Shown one piece after another: positions 45,001-60,000 of a stretch of DNA of 64,000 nucleotides; the first letter of the stretch is position 1; each line of letters opens with the position of its first letter. This DNA is from Leptasterias polaris (Eukaryota; Echinodermata; Asteroidea; Forcipulatida; Asteriidae): positions 930,001 through 994,000 of the forward strand of contig JAZGTN010000117.1 in NCBI GenBank assembly GCA_037783415.1, in the 5' to 3' direction. A program made the position numbers and the translations under genes. The notes beneath the pieces are model-generated. The model saw only the letters and a program-made list of their open reading frames with translations. It made no database searches and was not told where the DNA came from.

Positions 45001-48000
45001 TCATCTGGCGTGTGTAGCTGACAGCTCGGCTGGTCCCGTTGTGCATTTTTACTGCATTTATCTGCTGCTACAGAATCTACCAAAGGATTAACAAAATCAA
45101 TGACTTAATAGATGTAATAAATTCACCCTAAACTGATGAGTGATAGCACTGTAAACATCTGAGTACCGAGAATAAAAAAATACACAAGCAACGTGGGTGT
45201 GATCAAGACCATGACTCCTGCTATTGACATTGAAATAAAATGTTCACCAAGGAGGAAGAAAAAAAACATTAAAACTTACTCAACAGTGAATGAGGAGTGG
45301 TTCAAGAATAACCCGGCCAGGACTCCCAATGGTCTAATTTCATTAAGCTGTTTTACAGAAAATTGTTGTATGCCAAATTTATCAACTAAGCAGACAATTT
45401 GCAGGGAACCGGTTACAATCCATGGAAAGTCCATGTCTATTTGTCTTTCTGTCCCTGCTTTCTGCTGGGCCTGTAACGGTGTGTGTGATGACCTTGACAT
45501 GACCTACCTGCCATGATGCGCAGACCAGGCTCAGGTTCCATGGACACCAAGCAGGCACTAAGGATACAGGGGTAATCATTGTTACCCGTCACATTACACA
45601 TGTTACACATCTCCTTCAGCGTTTGACTCTGGGTCGTTAAAGACCGTCTACTGAGTAATGCGCTCCAATCTGGTGAGAAAAAAGAGCAATCGATATTACA
45701 AGATCTTGTATCATTAGAAAAACAAACAAAAACATTCACACTACAATGTTTTGGTTTTTTTCCTTTCAAAAGAGTGAGCACATGTTCGTGAAACTTGATA
45801 AGTTTATGATATTTTAGACAATTATGTTTTAGTTTTTAGTATGAGCAATTTTTGTCTAAAGGTAAATCATATTGGACAATAAAAGTATGGCCATCTTTTT
45901 TCACAAAGAGGTGGCTTTCCTTCTATCTGAAAAAACTTTGGGGTTTAGGTAGATTTATAAAGAAGAAAATCGGGCAAATAACTGCTATGATACCTGTATT
46001 CTTATTAGTTTGGAGTAGCTTATTACTGACTGATTTCTGTAACTCACCCCTGAGTTCACCCTGTCCAAGACGGCCAAAGCGGCCCACAACGAGTCTCCAC
46101 GGTACGGCTGCTTGGGACATAACCCCCATCAAGAAGTCCCACAGTTTGATCAGGGCAATGCTCCTCACACACACTTTTTTCCTTCGTTTCCTATAGAAGA
46201 TGGATATGGATGAGTCAGGCAAGAAGTTTATACATTTATACCATTAATAAGGAATGCAAAAAAGGGTAACCATAAACAACATTCTTGTTCTGAAGTTGTC
46301 AGGATCAGAAATACTGTCACCAATGATGGTGTAACTCACTCCAACAAAGGGACTCATGCTCAAGCTACATACCAAAAGGTTCCCCTAAAATGATTGAATA
46401 CACGCTACACTGGTACGATCTACAGATTGCCAAAACTAATGGTGGCTCAAATGTTGCATCAATTTTTTAGTATTTAAAAATAGGTACTGTTCATGGTTCA
46501 TCAAATTAACCTGCACTTGCAAAGACGCTGAATAAGCCAAAGAATTTAAGTTTGTTGGTTTTTAGGTTGGATGTTGTTGCAAGTTTGGGGGGGGGGGGGG
46601 GTGAGAAAGAGAAAATAAAATAATCACACTGGTAACCGACCTATTAGGCACATCTATGTTAATAACTTGGGTCTCCATCATCTCCCCTTTGGAGTCTGTA
46701 CAGGACACCAGTAGCAACCGCTGATCATGTGACAGGCAGTAACCGCAGAATAGCTCTCCGCAGGCCTGCCTTAGCTCACCAAAAGATTCACCAAGTTCAG
46801 TCTGTTTGTCCTTCAGGGGGGCCAGTACGTAGGGCGGGGAGTACAGGCGGTACTGAGGTTTTGGGCCCTGGTTGTTGGGTGGTAGGACAGAGTCAAAATA
46901 ACATGGTTAGGAAAGAATTGCACTCTCAAACAAATATTCAATAAGAAGATTTGAAGACAAGTTGCAAGAGATTGCATTCATAAGGAAAAGTACATTTGTT
47001 TTTTTACAATGTTACTGTTGTATAATAATAATAATAATAATATCAAGCATTTATAAAGCGCCATCTATCTAGCTAAGCTATTCCGAGGCGCATATTATTA
47101 CCCCTGGTCACTGGGCCATTTTTATCATTTCTGAAACCATATCAGCTCCCTGGGGAGTATATACAGCCTGTGCTGCAATATATGCGCTACTAGGCTAAAT
47201 CCATCACAAGAACCATCTCTGCCCTCACAGGTACCCATTTTACCCCTGGGTGGAGAGAAGCAATTATAGTTAAGTGTCTTGCTCAGGGACACAAGTGTCA
47301 CGACCGGGACTCGAACCCACACTCTGCTGAACAGAAACACCAGAGCTTGAGTTCGGTGCTCTTATCCACTCGGCCACTCAGTCAAAAGGCTGGGAAGGAA
47401 TACAATTTTTTATAAGACAGAATTTGCAATGGTCATACAAATGGTCATTACAATACCTGAATGAATGTTAGTTTTTCAAAAAAGGACACCAGTTATTTCA
47501 TGTTATACCAATCCATTGTTTCTTTTCAACATCACTTTTCAACAATAGATCACACTTAGAATTAAATTAAAGCAAAAGTACAAATAGACTGTCCAGGTCT
47601 ATGAAACATTTATAATCAAAAGCAAACCAGGACCAAGGCCCAACTTAACCCATCAAGTATAGCCAAGCTTAGCTTCATACATGTATTTTGAACATGGCAT
47701 TTTAATTTGTTAATTATCTTCGTGCTTAGCAAATTTGTGTATTAAACAGCTCTGTGACATTTTCCCGTAGGCCTCCGGACTAACCTCTTTATTTGCTCTT
47801 AGTATTCGGTCTAGCTCAGCAGCAGGACCAAAGCCTGTTAGACTGCGGCCAGCGATAGAGGGCAGCAGGTGGCGCCGACACTGTGAGAAGACGGAAAAGG
47901 CATGGCACTTGATCTGGCTGAGAAGACGTGTTGACATGTCGCTGTTGGCAACCTGAAGAATCTGCTGCAGTGGAATGATCTAAAGAAGAGTGCAACAAGA

Positions 48001-51000
48001 GGAAAACAACTTTAACCCTCCTACTGTCTGACCATTTATATCATCCACATGGTTCTGATAGATAGGTGCACAACATTTACATATGACAGGCTGCAATTAT
48101 ATTATATGGTAAATGCATCTATACATACAGTACACAGTCAACCCTCCTAAAGTCTGACCATTGAATTTCATCCACATGGTTTTGTGCATTGGATGCACTG
48201 TGTCCGTCTGCAATATATTATTGGGTAAATACATGTAAAATAGCACACAGATGAATCTGCACACAGTTGCTTCACCATACACTCGTGCAACTGAATGGTT
48301 TGAAATAGTTGGTCAACTCACTTGGCGTCGTTACTGAGAGTACAACAATTAAGAATGGATTTCTTTCACACTGTCCATCCAATTCCACATCAAGTATTCA
48401 TATTACACATTTGTTAACACATATTTCTAAGACTTTTAAACATATTACAATGTGACTAGCAAACTCAGTACACAGTGAAGTACAAGTTGACACTGAAAGC
48501 AGCAGGTATAGCATTGGCAGCATCAGTATTTCAAACCATCAAGGAAGGAACTTTTGGTCAATATAAATCCTATGTTTTGTCTTTAGTTCTACATGAAAAA
48601 ATTAAAAAAATTATCATCAGTCAATACAGGTACAGAAATGCTCTTCAAAAAACGGTAAGATTCAAGAAAACCACATTGGAAAGTTTGAACCTTTCTGAGG
48701 CATTCATTAAAATGGATTGGAAAAGCATAACATAAGAATAGTTTTAGCAATTGCTATAAGTTATTGATGAATTTTTGTCATCCATATAGTAATTTTCTTA
48801 CTTATGATCTATTCCTGGGATGACTGTTGTTATATGTGCACCTGACAGAATAACCGCGACTTATAACCATTACAAACAAATATGAAATGACAACTTTTGT
48901 GTCATACCTGCAAGATGATATTCTTCTTGAGATCACCCTGGACATGTCCTTGTATTTCAGCAAAGCTTTTGAGCAGGGCTAGGGTTGACATTGACCTCTC
49001 CCCATAGTCATCCTCTTGGCTGAAGGGATCAATGATGTAGACCACGACAGCTGGGGCTGGGGGTTTCTCATAGTCAGAGACGTCTGGAATGTTTATCCCG
49101 GTCTCGTTCTCCTTGGTTTGTGTCTTCTCAGAGGAATCCTGCTGAATTCCAGTGCCAGAAGGCCCTATCGTGCTTGGCGCTGGCATACTAGTGCTACCCT
49201 GCTGTGAGTTTCCTCCGCTAGATCCCATCCCATCCCCTTGGGGTCCCTGTGTCGGTCCCGTAGAAGCCACACTACCCTGACTGCCCATTCCAAGTATCCC
49301 TGGTCCCCCTGGTGCACCAGTGAGGTGGCTACTGCTACCAGGTGCTGTTGAGGGACCACTGCTATTACTAGGAAGGTTGGTGATGTTGGAGCTGGCCATG
49401 GCAGATCTGTCATGTCGGGAAGTGGTCATGAATAAGGTGTGGTCAGGCGGGTCTCTACTCAGAAAGGGACCTGGGTGAGGAAACAAGAGAGTGAATTTAG
49501 AAATAAAGTGACAATACCAGCTATTGTTGGCAAATTCCTTGTATAAACTAAAAGTAATAAACATTGACAATACTTTTATAAGACAGGGCCAGACTAATTT
49601 TTTTTAAGGCCACTGTTTGAAAGAGTGAAATTGAAAAGAACTAAAACAAGCCGACTGTACTGTAACAAATCTCTAAACCATGACTTTAATGCTATGGTAA
49701 CTAGTGAAGAACTTAATATGTGAAAGATAAACCAATCTTTTTGTCAAAAAGGTTTTGAGGAAACTGGACAACCATGTTGCTATTTTGAATAGAATGCTTG
49801 ACAAACCATTTCAGTATCATTATTCTCACCTGAAATAGCAATATCCAAATAAAATACAAATTTATAAACCAAACAGTTTCACAAAAAGTTTTGGGAAAGA
49901 ACCAACTCACCGACATAAGCTTTGCAGACCTGTGCATAGAGCTTTAATTTACTTGCTTCTGGAAGATGCCCTGAATAATAAGATAATAAATGAGATAATA
50001 TCAGCAACATTGTAATCAAGACCACAAAGTCCAGCCGAGACCGAGACCTCCTCTCCTCTTTGAGACCAACACCAAGATCTAAATGTCTGAAACCGAGATT
50101 GAGACCTCCCATCAAGACCGAGCCCTTAGACAAATCTGTACTGTTATCAATCAAACAATTTCCAAACCAACCTTCTTCATTTTCAATGGATTTTAAATGC
50201 TGAACCACTGCTTTTCCCCTATGGGTTTGACATAGCCACTATGCTGTAGGGGAAACATATGTGACCATGATGCGCTGCCCTCCAAGAGCAAAACACACCA
50301 CAGGACCAACTTGAAAATTCTGCTTTTAATGACTTGTTATTCTTTTGGGTTTCTTTACTATTTTCATTTGTTTCTTGATGACTATGAAATTAAGGTCTTG
50401 AAAGGTCTCGAAACGAGAATGAGACCGAGAGACCAAAGTCTTCAAAATCAGACCAGGAAATAGCTGAGATCTCAACAAATTGGCCGGCCTCGATACCAAG
50501 ACTGATCTTGAAACCTCGAGGGTGACTTTCCCTATGCAGGCTTGTCACAACAAATGTGTCATGTTCACAATGAAAACACAAGTCTTGTGTGTATATTTGA
50601 AAGTAGTGCTCCGTTAAAGTTTGTGATTTGTTTCCATCATTGATAAAGGTTCCCAAATATGTTTAAATCATTTTGATCAATCTCAGTTCGTGAAAGATGT
50701 GTACTTGAAAGATGTGTTCTTGGAAGATGTGTTCTCAGAAGATATATTCCAAAGAGATCAAGACCATTCCACTAAATTTGCGACAATTGATTTGAAACAA
50801 AAGAAAAGGAAATGACAATTGATCTTACCAATATCTGCAAACCAATCATCTACCGGTTCCTCAGCGACCTTAGATGCATACTTGTTGCCAATGCGGAAGA
50901 TGCCATCTCGCTGTGTCTTAGCAATAGGGGCATGTCTACCTAATCGACAACTCTGCCAAAAAGAAAGCACAAGAAACAATACAACATGAAGATGCTGTTG

Positions 51001-54000
51001 TAGTTCAACCAAGTCTTGTTTGATGCTATTTCACCATCATAACTCTCCCACCCCCTTTTTATTGGGGGGGGGGGGGGGGGGGTAAAGAGTTAGCTTTTAA
51101 CATTTACACCAAGTGTTCAAATATGAGCCTCCATTTAGTCACACGCGTCTGCATGGAACAGAACAAAATGGTTTCCCCTTGGTTCAAAAACATCCTACAC
51201 AGCTTAGCCCAATACTATGGTTCTATCTGTGATTACAGTCCATATTTATAACCATCATCCTTGTGTTTGACTTTTTTTCTTCCTTTTCTTTTTTTTCTTC
51301 CAAATTTACACTTATTTAATTCATAAACAAAGATACATCTTGTGAAAATCATTATGAAAGATAGACATGTACCAATGGGGCTACATCTTGAAACAGTATA
51401 GTACCCAGACTGCTAAAAGGGTTATTTCCAAATTTTAAAAACATTTCCCTCATGACACCAGACCAAAAAGCAATCTGAGTGCCTACCTCATACACAGCAG
51501 TCACTTCCCGGAAGAAGCTCTTAGCACACTGAAGTACAAAGTCATTGTCAGGTACCAGTGCAACATACGCAATGTCCCTCGATGAGCTGTATGGTTCCAG
51601 AAACAGCTTCTCCTATTGGTGGGAAACATCACATCATTAAGGTTAAAAATAAAACACCAGGGTGAAATCTCACCTTTAAGGAGGTATGCTGAAATGATTG
51701 CATTTTCACCTTATGGTAACCCTTGACAATTATAGATTTCAAGGAGTTTCTGGGAACAGTATCCTCAGAGCTAGAGATGTAGATCAAAGAGCATGATTTA
51801 TGAATATCTGAAGAAAACTACAGCTGAGTTTTGCCACAAGGCAGACACTCACAAAGTCTGCATTCAGATAAAAGTCTGGAATTTCCCATCTACTATTTGG
51901 GATCCTTGAGTTACTAGGTGACAGAAGCAAAACTTCACATTTTAATGGGCCAAGATGTTTGAATACATGCAAAACATGCCGAGTTTATACTTGCTATAAT
52001 TCAATGAGTAGTCAGTGGTGTACTTGTTCTCTTAGCGCTGAATGAAATTCAAGATTTGAAATCCTACTTACCCAATTATGGAGAGCATAGGGTGATGATG
52101 ACAGCCAGTCTCTGTCAAAACCAACCAGTAGAGGCGGAATGGGTAATGGTTCTGGTGATTCAGATGAACCTATGAAAGACAAATCCAACAAAAACAAATT
52201 CTTTTCATTACTTTTTTCATTGAATTTTATATCTATTTTTTTTATATTTTTTTTAAAGTCATGTATTATTTGGTCATCTAGTTTCTTAAACCTAACTGCA
52301 CCAAATCATTCAAAGTCCTATTCAGGAAGTGGTCAAACTTTGCAGGATTTGGGACTGCAAGAAGACATTGGAACAGGCAAACCAAACTGTTGGGTGCTGA
52401 ATAACCATAAAGTATAGTATTTTGGAGGAAGTGGGTAGGTCTCTGGCTAACAAGACTAGGTGCTTAGGGTTTTAATAAACTTAATAATATATTGATAATA
52501 CTAAGTTTTTCCTTCAGGTACCTTTAGCAGCTAAGTTGAAGAAGACCTGCCATGTTAGAGGACCTTGGACGGTGTAAGGTCGCTCCCATAACCTAGTTGT
52601 TCTCTTCTTCTGTATAGCATCTTGAAGAAGGGGCTGGAGGGAGGAGAGGGTACGTACAATGTCTTGGGACGACAGTTGGCTTCGGTACATCCCTGATGAT
52701 GGAAAGGGAAACATTCAAATGCCATTCAAATGATTATCAAGAAATGACTTCAGTTTTAGAATCAAAAACAGAATTGCATTAACGACTAAATAATTTTGGA
52801 TAACTTTTAGTTTCTCAAAAATTGAAAAGGCACTTGAATACATCATGACATGGTTTGTATTTACAGTACTTTTTAAATGAAGGGAAAAAGCAAAAACAAT
52901 TAGAATCTCAAAGACTATTTTTTATAAACTTGGCATTCACACCAATTGCGGTGAGACAAATTTTGATGTGATATACTATGTGTGCGTGAAAAGTGTCTCA
53001 TAACATTCAGTTTCTTATGTTGAATTGCAAACGCAAAATAAGCACACAGGAAAAAGTAACAAATCCCTTACAAACCAACAAAGTTTGTAGGGATTTTTTC
53101 AGAAAGTGATCCCTCAATTTAATGAAATTTTCACTGGTTGATTGTATGGTGTGTTCATTGAAAACTAGAGGTAAAGAATAAGTACTTTGTTTCCCGAACC
53201 AATGCTGTATTGTACGTGAAGGATATGTTTTGAAGGCTCTGTACTAATGATAAGTATTTTGAATACCAGATTTGACCTTCATTGTTTAAGAATGGAAACA
53301 TAAGCTAACCTGGGGAGTAAGGCCAGTTATGTAGACATGAACTCTTCAGAAGTGTGTCATCAAGTTTAGCATTGCTGGAGTTCTCTGCTACCTGACGACC
53401 CTGCTCCAAAGCTGCAAAACACGCCTCACACCCATCTAGGTAGGACAGGACCAAGTATATTAGTGAAACAATAGGCAACACCAGTTAACAGAGTAGTGCA
53501 CAAAAGTTATTTCTCAAAGAATAGCATTTATGTGTCACCTGAGTTTGATTGTGTACAAACTTTGTATCTCATAAACCTTTCCTGGATGTACACACAAAAC
53601 CTATGTTGACAAGATCCATTTTTGCATGAAGTATTTTTCATGTAAGAGAGAGCATTACACACAAATTTAGATAACTGACATTTTTTGCAGTGACATGAAA
53701 ACACACACTTTCCTTAACATTTCATGACAACTAAAATACGCCTAGTCGTTAAGAGTAGTGTAAGATCCTTAGAAGAACTGACATGGTCTCACACTGAGGT
53801 AGAACAACAACATATTTTTTCTAAATTGTTCAAGTATCAAGCTGTATACAGAAATAATATATTAAAACCAACATTGTTCTTACTCAGTAGGATTTCTACG
53901 TTGCTCCTACAAATCTTACAGTAAGTAGAGCCATGAAATTGGTTCCTGGGAGTCCTGAAATTATTTGATTTGAAAACTTACCTTCTATCTCTAACTGACT

Positions 54001-57000
54001 TCTGGCAAGCTGACCTGAGCTGTTAATGTTCCTCCTTTTCGTGATATAATTTAACCGACACAATGTCGAGTATGGTGTGTTACACTGATCCTGAATCAAA
54101 CGCAACAGCGTGTTTGAAGTTCTCATGGTCTCGGTGCCGACCAAGTTCCCGTCCTTCGTGTAAAGTCTGCTCAGACCACCCTCCAGGCCCATTGGCCCCT
54201 TGCGGGCAAACTCAGCAGCTAGCATGGGGTTGTCGCGGTGGTAAGCCCAGAGGGCCACATCACTAAACTGCCCCGTTATTTCAGATTCATCCTCGGCAAA
54301 TAGCCCACTGCCCGTGCCATACCGGCGGTTCATCACAGAGCTGAACCCACAACTGCAGGGTCCCATGGGGTCATAAGCTGACGTGGGCTCTCCACCACGG
54401 ATGCTCATGTTGCACGCACAGATTACACAGCTGTCAAAGTTCCGGTCTTTGAAAATGTTGAGCTGAGAGTCAGAGAGCGTAAGGTTAACAGTGAGGCTAT
54501 GTGCCTCTGGGATGTTGTTACCTAGTGAAGCTGATTCCAGAGAGTTAAGGTTCTTGATGTAGGAGGAAGCCTCAGAGGCTGGAGAGGGTGCAATATCAGC
54601 ATTGGTCACACTCCTTGGTCCTTGACTCCCAGGAGGGTACACCCCAACAGCGATTGCAGCTGAAGCAGGAGAGTTTATCAGCTGACTATTTCCAGATGCA
54701 ACACTAAGATGGAAATGGGACAACAATTAGGATAAGCATTCTCACAGTTACGGGTTTGTTTGTTGGATGGAAATCAATTCAAATTCTCAGCAAAAAACAA
54801 ATTTATATTCATTTAAGCATAGACTGACTTTTAAAATGTTAAAAATAAACTCTGTCTTACTTCAGTTTCGTGAAACAAAAACCTTGTACATTAGAATTGA
54901 AAAATCTAAAAACAAGCCATTTCCTTACCTTTCTTTGGTTGAAGCTATAAATTCAGGCTTTGGTGAAAGTGGAATCTGTGGATGTAGACAAACATTAAGA
55001 TAACAATGAATACAGGAGGTGACCGGCCCTATGAACTCTATTCACCTATGGACTGGCTATGTGTCTAGTCTCAGGGTGGTTTGTTGCCCTGCCTTTCACC
55101 TCTGCCCACAAAACCTTGCATGTCGATTGGGTTTTCAGTACCTACCTGACTATGTGCATTCCCCTTTATGGGAGGTTTCTTCCCACACCCAAACGCAACA
55201 TTTAAAAAAATTATATATATATATATTTTTATTTATTTTTTTTGGGGGGGGGCTTTACTGATGTGTGATTTTCACTATATATATACTCACTGCTTTCTGA
55301 GTCCTATGGGGGATTTAAAAAAAAAAAAATACACGAGGGGATTCGAACCAACGACCCCCTGCAATCTAGAGAACATGTCTATTCTAATATTCTTTATACC
55401 AGATGCAATTAGAACATCCATTAAATAGAACATTTCTTTATCATCGCTCCTCAAAGGTTCATGTATTTTCAGGCCTAAGGGTTACAGTACTAGTCACTTT
55501 TGAGGTTCCCTCAATTCCATAATTTTATAGATTGAAATAACAATGCAGTCTAGGTAACGTTGATCTCACATTGATCTCACTCTTGACATTGTATCACATA
55601 ATTATAAACTGAAACTTGGTACATTTTTAACCTGTGACCATTAATGGCTATGACCTCACCTGCCATGAGGGCTTGTAGAAACAGTTCTCTGGTATTCTGA
55701 GGGGAGGTAGCTTGCTACTTGGTAATGACTTGAGTGGTGCGTACATACTCGCTCCAACGAAACGTTCCAGCATGGGTGTTTTAAACACATACGAGAAGTC
55801 CTGCAACACAAATGTTATGTACATTAACTACCCTTCCAGCATGGGTACTTTATAAGTTAGTCTGGACCAGTGATACAAATGTACACCCTTAAGTAACATT
55901 CTAGCATGGATACTGTATACTTGCATGTCCAGTCATGTTAAACAAATGTTACATAAAGTTTCTCAATAACAGAAATTCTTAACTTATTTGAAAGATCAGT
56001 TGGATTGGTTTGAAGTTCAACAATGATTCAGTGAAAGTTAATAACTCCAACAATTAAAGTACAAACAAAGTGGTTCAATACCTCAACTTGGTCTGGTTTT
56101 GGACTACCCATGGTGTCATCTACCTCTACCTCTGAGATGTCTCCCAGAATATTCTGCTCAATCTGTGTTACCCCAACAACTGAGCCGTGGTTGAGGTACT
56201 CCAGACACGGCTGATTGATTGGAGAGAAGGCGGAGTTCTGCTGTTCCAAGGAGGGTGGAGTAGGAAACATCACTAGATCTGTCGCAGTGTTGTATGGTAC
56301 ACCTGTTAAGTTATAAATGACTCAAGGTTCAAACCAATTCACAAAAATATATACATCAAAATTCATACATACGTCTATCCAAAATACATTGTTTGTCACC
56401 AAGCAATATTATCACTGATAGTTGCTTTGAAATAATAATACCAAAACACAGTTTATTTTAGCCAGGTATGCCAGTAGCTCTATCGGTGAATCAATGCATT
56501 ATGCAACTGCATTCATAAATTTTTATGAACGTCTGGATAATCAAGACTATCTAGCCGCTATCAAATGTACTTACCAACTGGGCCACTTGAGTTCCCTGAA
56601 TGAGGTTTGGCTTCTTCTGATGGAGGTCCAATACTCTTGTCTTCAAAGGCACCCTGCCAGATAAGAAACATGGGATAGAAGGTTCTTCACATTATCTTTA
56701 TGCCAATCAAACCGGCTTTCACCCCTTGGTCTAGAGATCTCCTGAACTTCAGTGAATATTTAAAGAATTTTTAATCAAAAAGAAGCTACGTGTTTGCTCT
56801 ATCTATCCCTTTAGTCTAGAGGATAAAGCCTCCTCGGTGTAATTTTTCAGAAAAAAGAAAAACAAATCTACAAATCATCCCAACGGCAAAGGGTTTGACA
56901 CCATAAATTTCATCCCGATGGTTAGGACGGGATACATCTTTGGAAAGCACTTGACAGTAACAGGATTTATAACACAATTATAAAAGGAAGTCAATGGTGT

Positions 57001-60000
57001 AATAGATGTACATGTAACACTCAAAATAAATTTGAAGGAAAACTCCAAGCTCACAAAGTTCTAAGCTTGTTAAAGGAAAATAAGAGTATAAGAGACGAAA
57101 GCACTCAAGGGCTATAGCCACAAGCTTATAGTGTACTTACCCCATCATCGTCATCATCAGATGATTGGAACAGCTGGTCCAAGTCCTCATACGAAGTAAC
57201 TTTAAGATCGTTGACCTGCATCAGGCTGCTAGAGTCTAGTCGCCCTATGGAAAGGTTGGACAATTTACCTATTATGTTGATAACGCAGCCCCTAATGAAA
57301 TCTTGGAGGTTCATCACAACCCTCAATTTATTCACATTTTTCAATTTTTACAGATCCCTTCCACACTTTGTTTTATTAAGAACCCTGTCAAATAATGAGC
57401 CAAACCTGAAAACTTACCGCCCTTGTCATCTACAGAGTTATTCTGTGACTGCTCCTGGTTGAGTTGCTCTTGTTTAATCTTCTCCTCTTCAGCACGTCTT
57501 GCTGCCTCCTCCTCCTGGAGTGGAACAAAACCATAATAGTATGAAGGAGTTAGGGAATGATTAGAAAGTGAGTGAGGTGTATGGTCCAGAGGGGGGAAAC
57601 CTTGATGATGACGACTCCCAGAGAGATACTGGATGATGAAGGAAACTGAGGGTTTGAGAGGAGTTTCTCTCTCTGACTCTTATTACCTGTTTCTTGCGTT
57701 CCTTGCGTATGCTGTTTCGTCTTTGCTGAAGCCCTTTCGGTTTGCCTTTGACATCTTTGCCTCGACTGCGATAGGAAATCACCCGACTCTGCTGGGTGCA
57801 AACATAATTGAGTTTGGCAACATGAGGAATCATTTAAAGACAAAGATGCCAATGGCGTTCATTCCAGATACGGACAAAATTACATGAGGAAAAGAGGCAA
57901 ATGCAGCAACAGTGGCACAATCAATCCGTTATGCCTTAGAATATGAATAGCAGTAAATATTCCAAAGCAACAGTTTTTACTTGCAACAACATGGGGCTAT
58001 CCAGGCTACATAATAAAGCTAAACTTGTGCATTAGTTCACTTCGCAAACAAGGAGCAACTATAAAGACAAGCAACTTTTTAGGGCATTAGCTTCTGTCTC
58101 TAATGGATTTATACAAACCTGTGAGACTTTAAACTGCAGACATGGCAGAAGCCAAGCTTTTTTTTTAGAAAGAACTGATTTTGTTTTTTAACCCTCCTAC
58201 TGATACACCATTCAAAACCATTCAAAACCATTCAAAACCATTCAAAATTCACTAACGTTTACAACCCAATTGTTTTTGTACACACATGGCAGTACCATTT
58301 GACCTGTATTGATGATAAGCTGTGTCACCATTCACAACCATTCAAATGGTTTTGAGTGGTGGATACACTGCACTGTGGTATGCCCCCAAGGCTAAATGGT
58401 TTTGAATGGTGAATGTACTGCACAATGTTTACCAGTTCAAAGGAAAACACTGGAACTGTGTTTACAAAAACATTGTAACCCTAAGGCCATTTTTTTTTGA
58501 TTACTTGGATTACGGAATCGCCGCCCGAAAAAATCGTGTTTTGGAAAAAAATTAAAAAAATCCCCGCCCAAAAAATTCAATTTTGTGTTGGAAAAAAAAA
58601 AAAAAACGATCCAAAGGGCATTTCACATCTTATTTATGCACACCTTGTCCATTGGTACACACCAAATTAAAAAAATCCACTCGAAAAGTGCCGCGAAACG
58701 CTGACCACATTGCGATCACAATGTACACAACGCACGATCCCGCGTGTGACACACACAAGCATAATCTTTTCCAATTTACAGGCTTGTAGTCTTCGCTATT
58801 TCGTTACTGTTCGTGCAACAATAAATGTAAGAAAATTTTAACGCTAGAGGGCGTTTCACAACAATGCGATAGAGCGAAAGCAATCGCCCTCTCTATTAAT
58901 GAAATTGCGCTGTAGCATACAAAAACCAGTTACAAACGCCTTGAAAAAATTTGTCAAATAATTAACCTATCTGCGCATGCTCAGCAAAAGCGGTTATTCC
59001 CCGACATTGCAATAACATTATTCGCTGGTGTGCGCTTAACCTATCTAAACAGCATTGTTGTTGCTGGTACTCACGCACATTCCGTCGGCAGCATGGTCAA
59101 AACAGAGCACACTTCCGTGGAAATTTTAGCTTGTTCTACAAAAATACAGAACGTTCCGGCTTCATTCTACAAAAATGACCACTTTAGGATAGAGTATTTA
59201 ACTGTATAATGTAAGATTTTCTCTTTCTATTTTAGTTTTGTTTTGTTGTATTTTGGGTTTTTTTTTTGCGGGTTGATTGCGCTCAGAATTTTGGTCTCGA
59301 ATTTCCGGCTAGTGAAAAATTGTGCGAGCTAGAAACGTACTGTTATGTTGACAAGCCTGGCGGTTTAGTCAAGTGAGAGCAAGGCCTTATATTTACATGA
59401 AGGTCTATAGTTTACATTCGTTTTAGAAGCCGCCCGCGTGCCTTCTTTTTTTCGTGTTTAAAAAAAAAAAAAATCCCGCCTGCCCGATTTTGTGAGCTGG
59501 AAAATCCGTAATCCCGGCCACGTTTTTTTTTTTTTTTTTTTTTTATTTTTTCCGGTCCCCGCTCATATTTGTAGCTTAGAAATCCGTAATCCAAGTATTC
59601 AAGAATAAATGGCCTAATTGAGTTCAGCTGACCTGCCATTCAAAACAATGCACTCAAAATCACCACTCCAAGGGCAAACCATTCCACCACTTGAAAGTAC
59701 CCATACTGGGCTATAGATAAGCTGACATACCATTTGAAACCATTCAGGGGGTCTACTCTATACACAGTTAGCTCACCACTCAAAACCATTCAACCAAATG
59801 GTTTTGAATGGTCAGTCAACTCAATAACAAATTGTGTTGGCAGTAGGAGGGTTAAGGGCCCATGATCCTCAGACAAGGCTCTTTTAACTTTTTGAAAATG
59901 ACCTTATTTTTCTTGGAAACAGTTCTCTGTTTCTTAAAATGTCTCATGTCCCTTCAAAATGGCTGTTACTTCCCACAGACATCATGTTGTTAGGTAATGG

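Noticed and set aside
45193..45516. 107-codon plus-strand ORF
   Set aside because: It overlaps an intron and exon 21 of MED13 on the other strand and has no recognisable motif.
50020..50520. Repeated GAGACCGAGACC-like sequence in an intron
   Set aside because: It is low-complexity purine/pyrimidine sequence without clear unit, ends or coding sense.
55330..55365. GGTTCGAATCCCCT on the minus strand, a tRNA B-box
   Set aside because: No A-box or cloverleaf could be found at the right distance; it may be a SINE remnant but was not called.
57550..57852. Two overlapping minus-strand ORFs of 90-100 codons
   Set aside because: Only the part between the CACCCAG acceptor and the GTAATA donor (57,687-57,791) fits MED13; the rest is intron.
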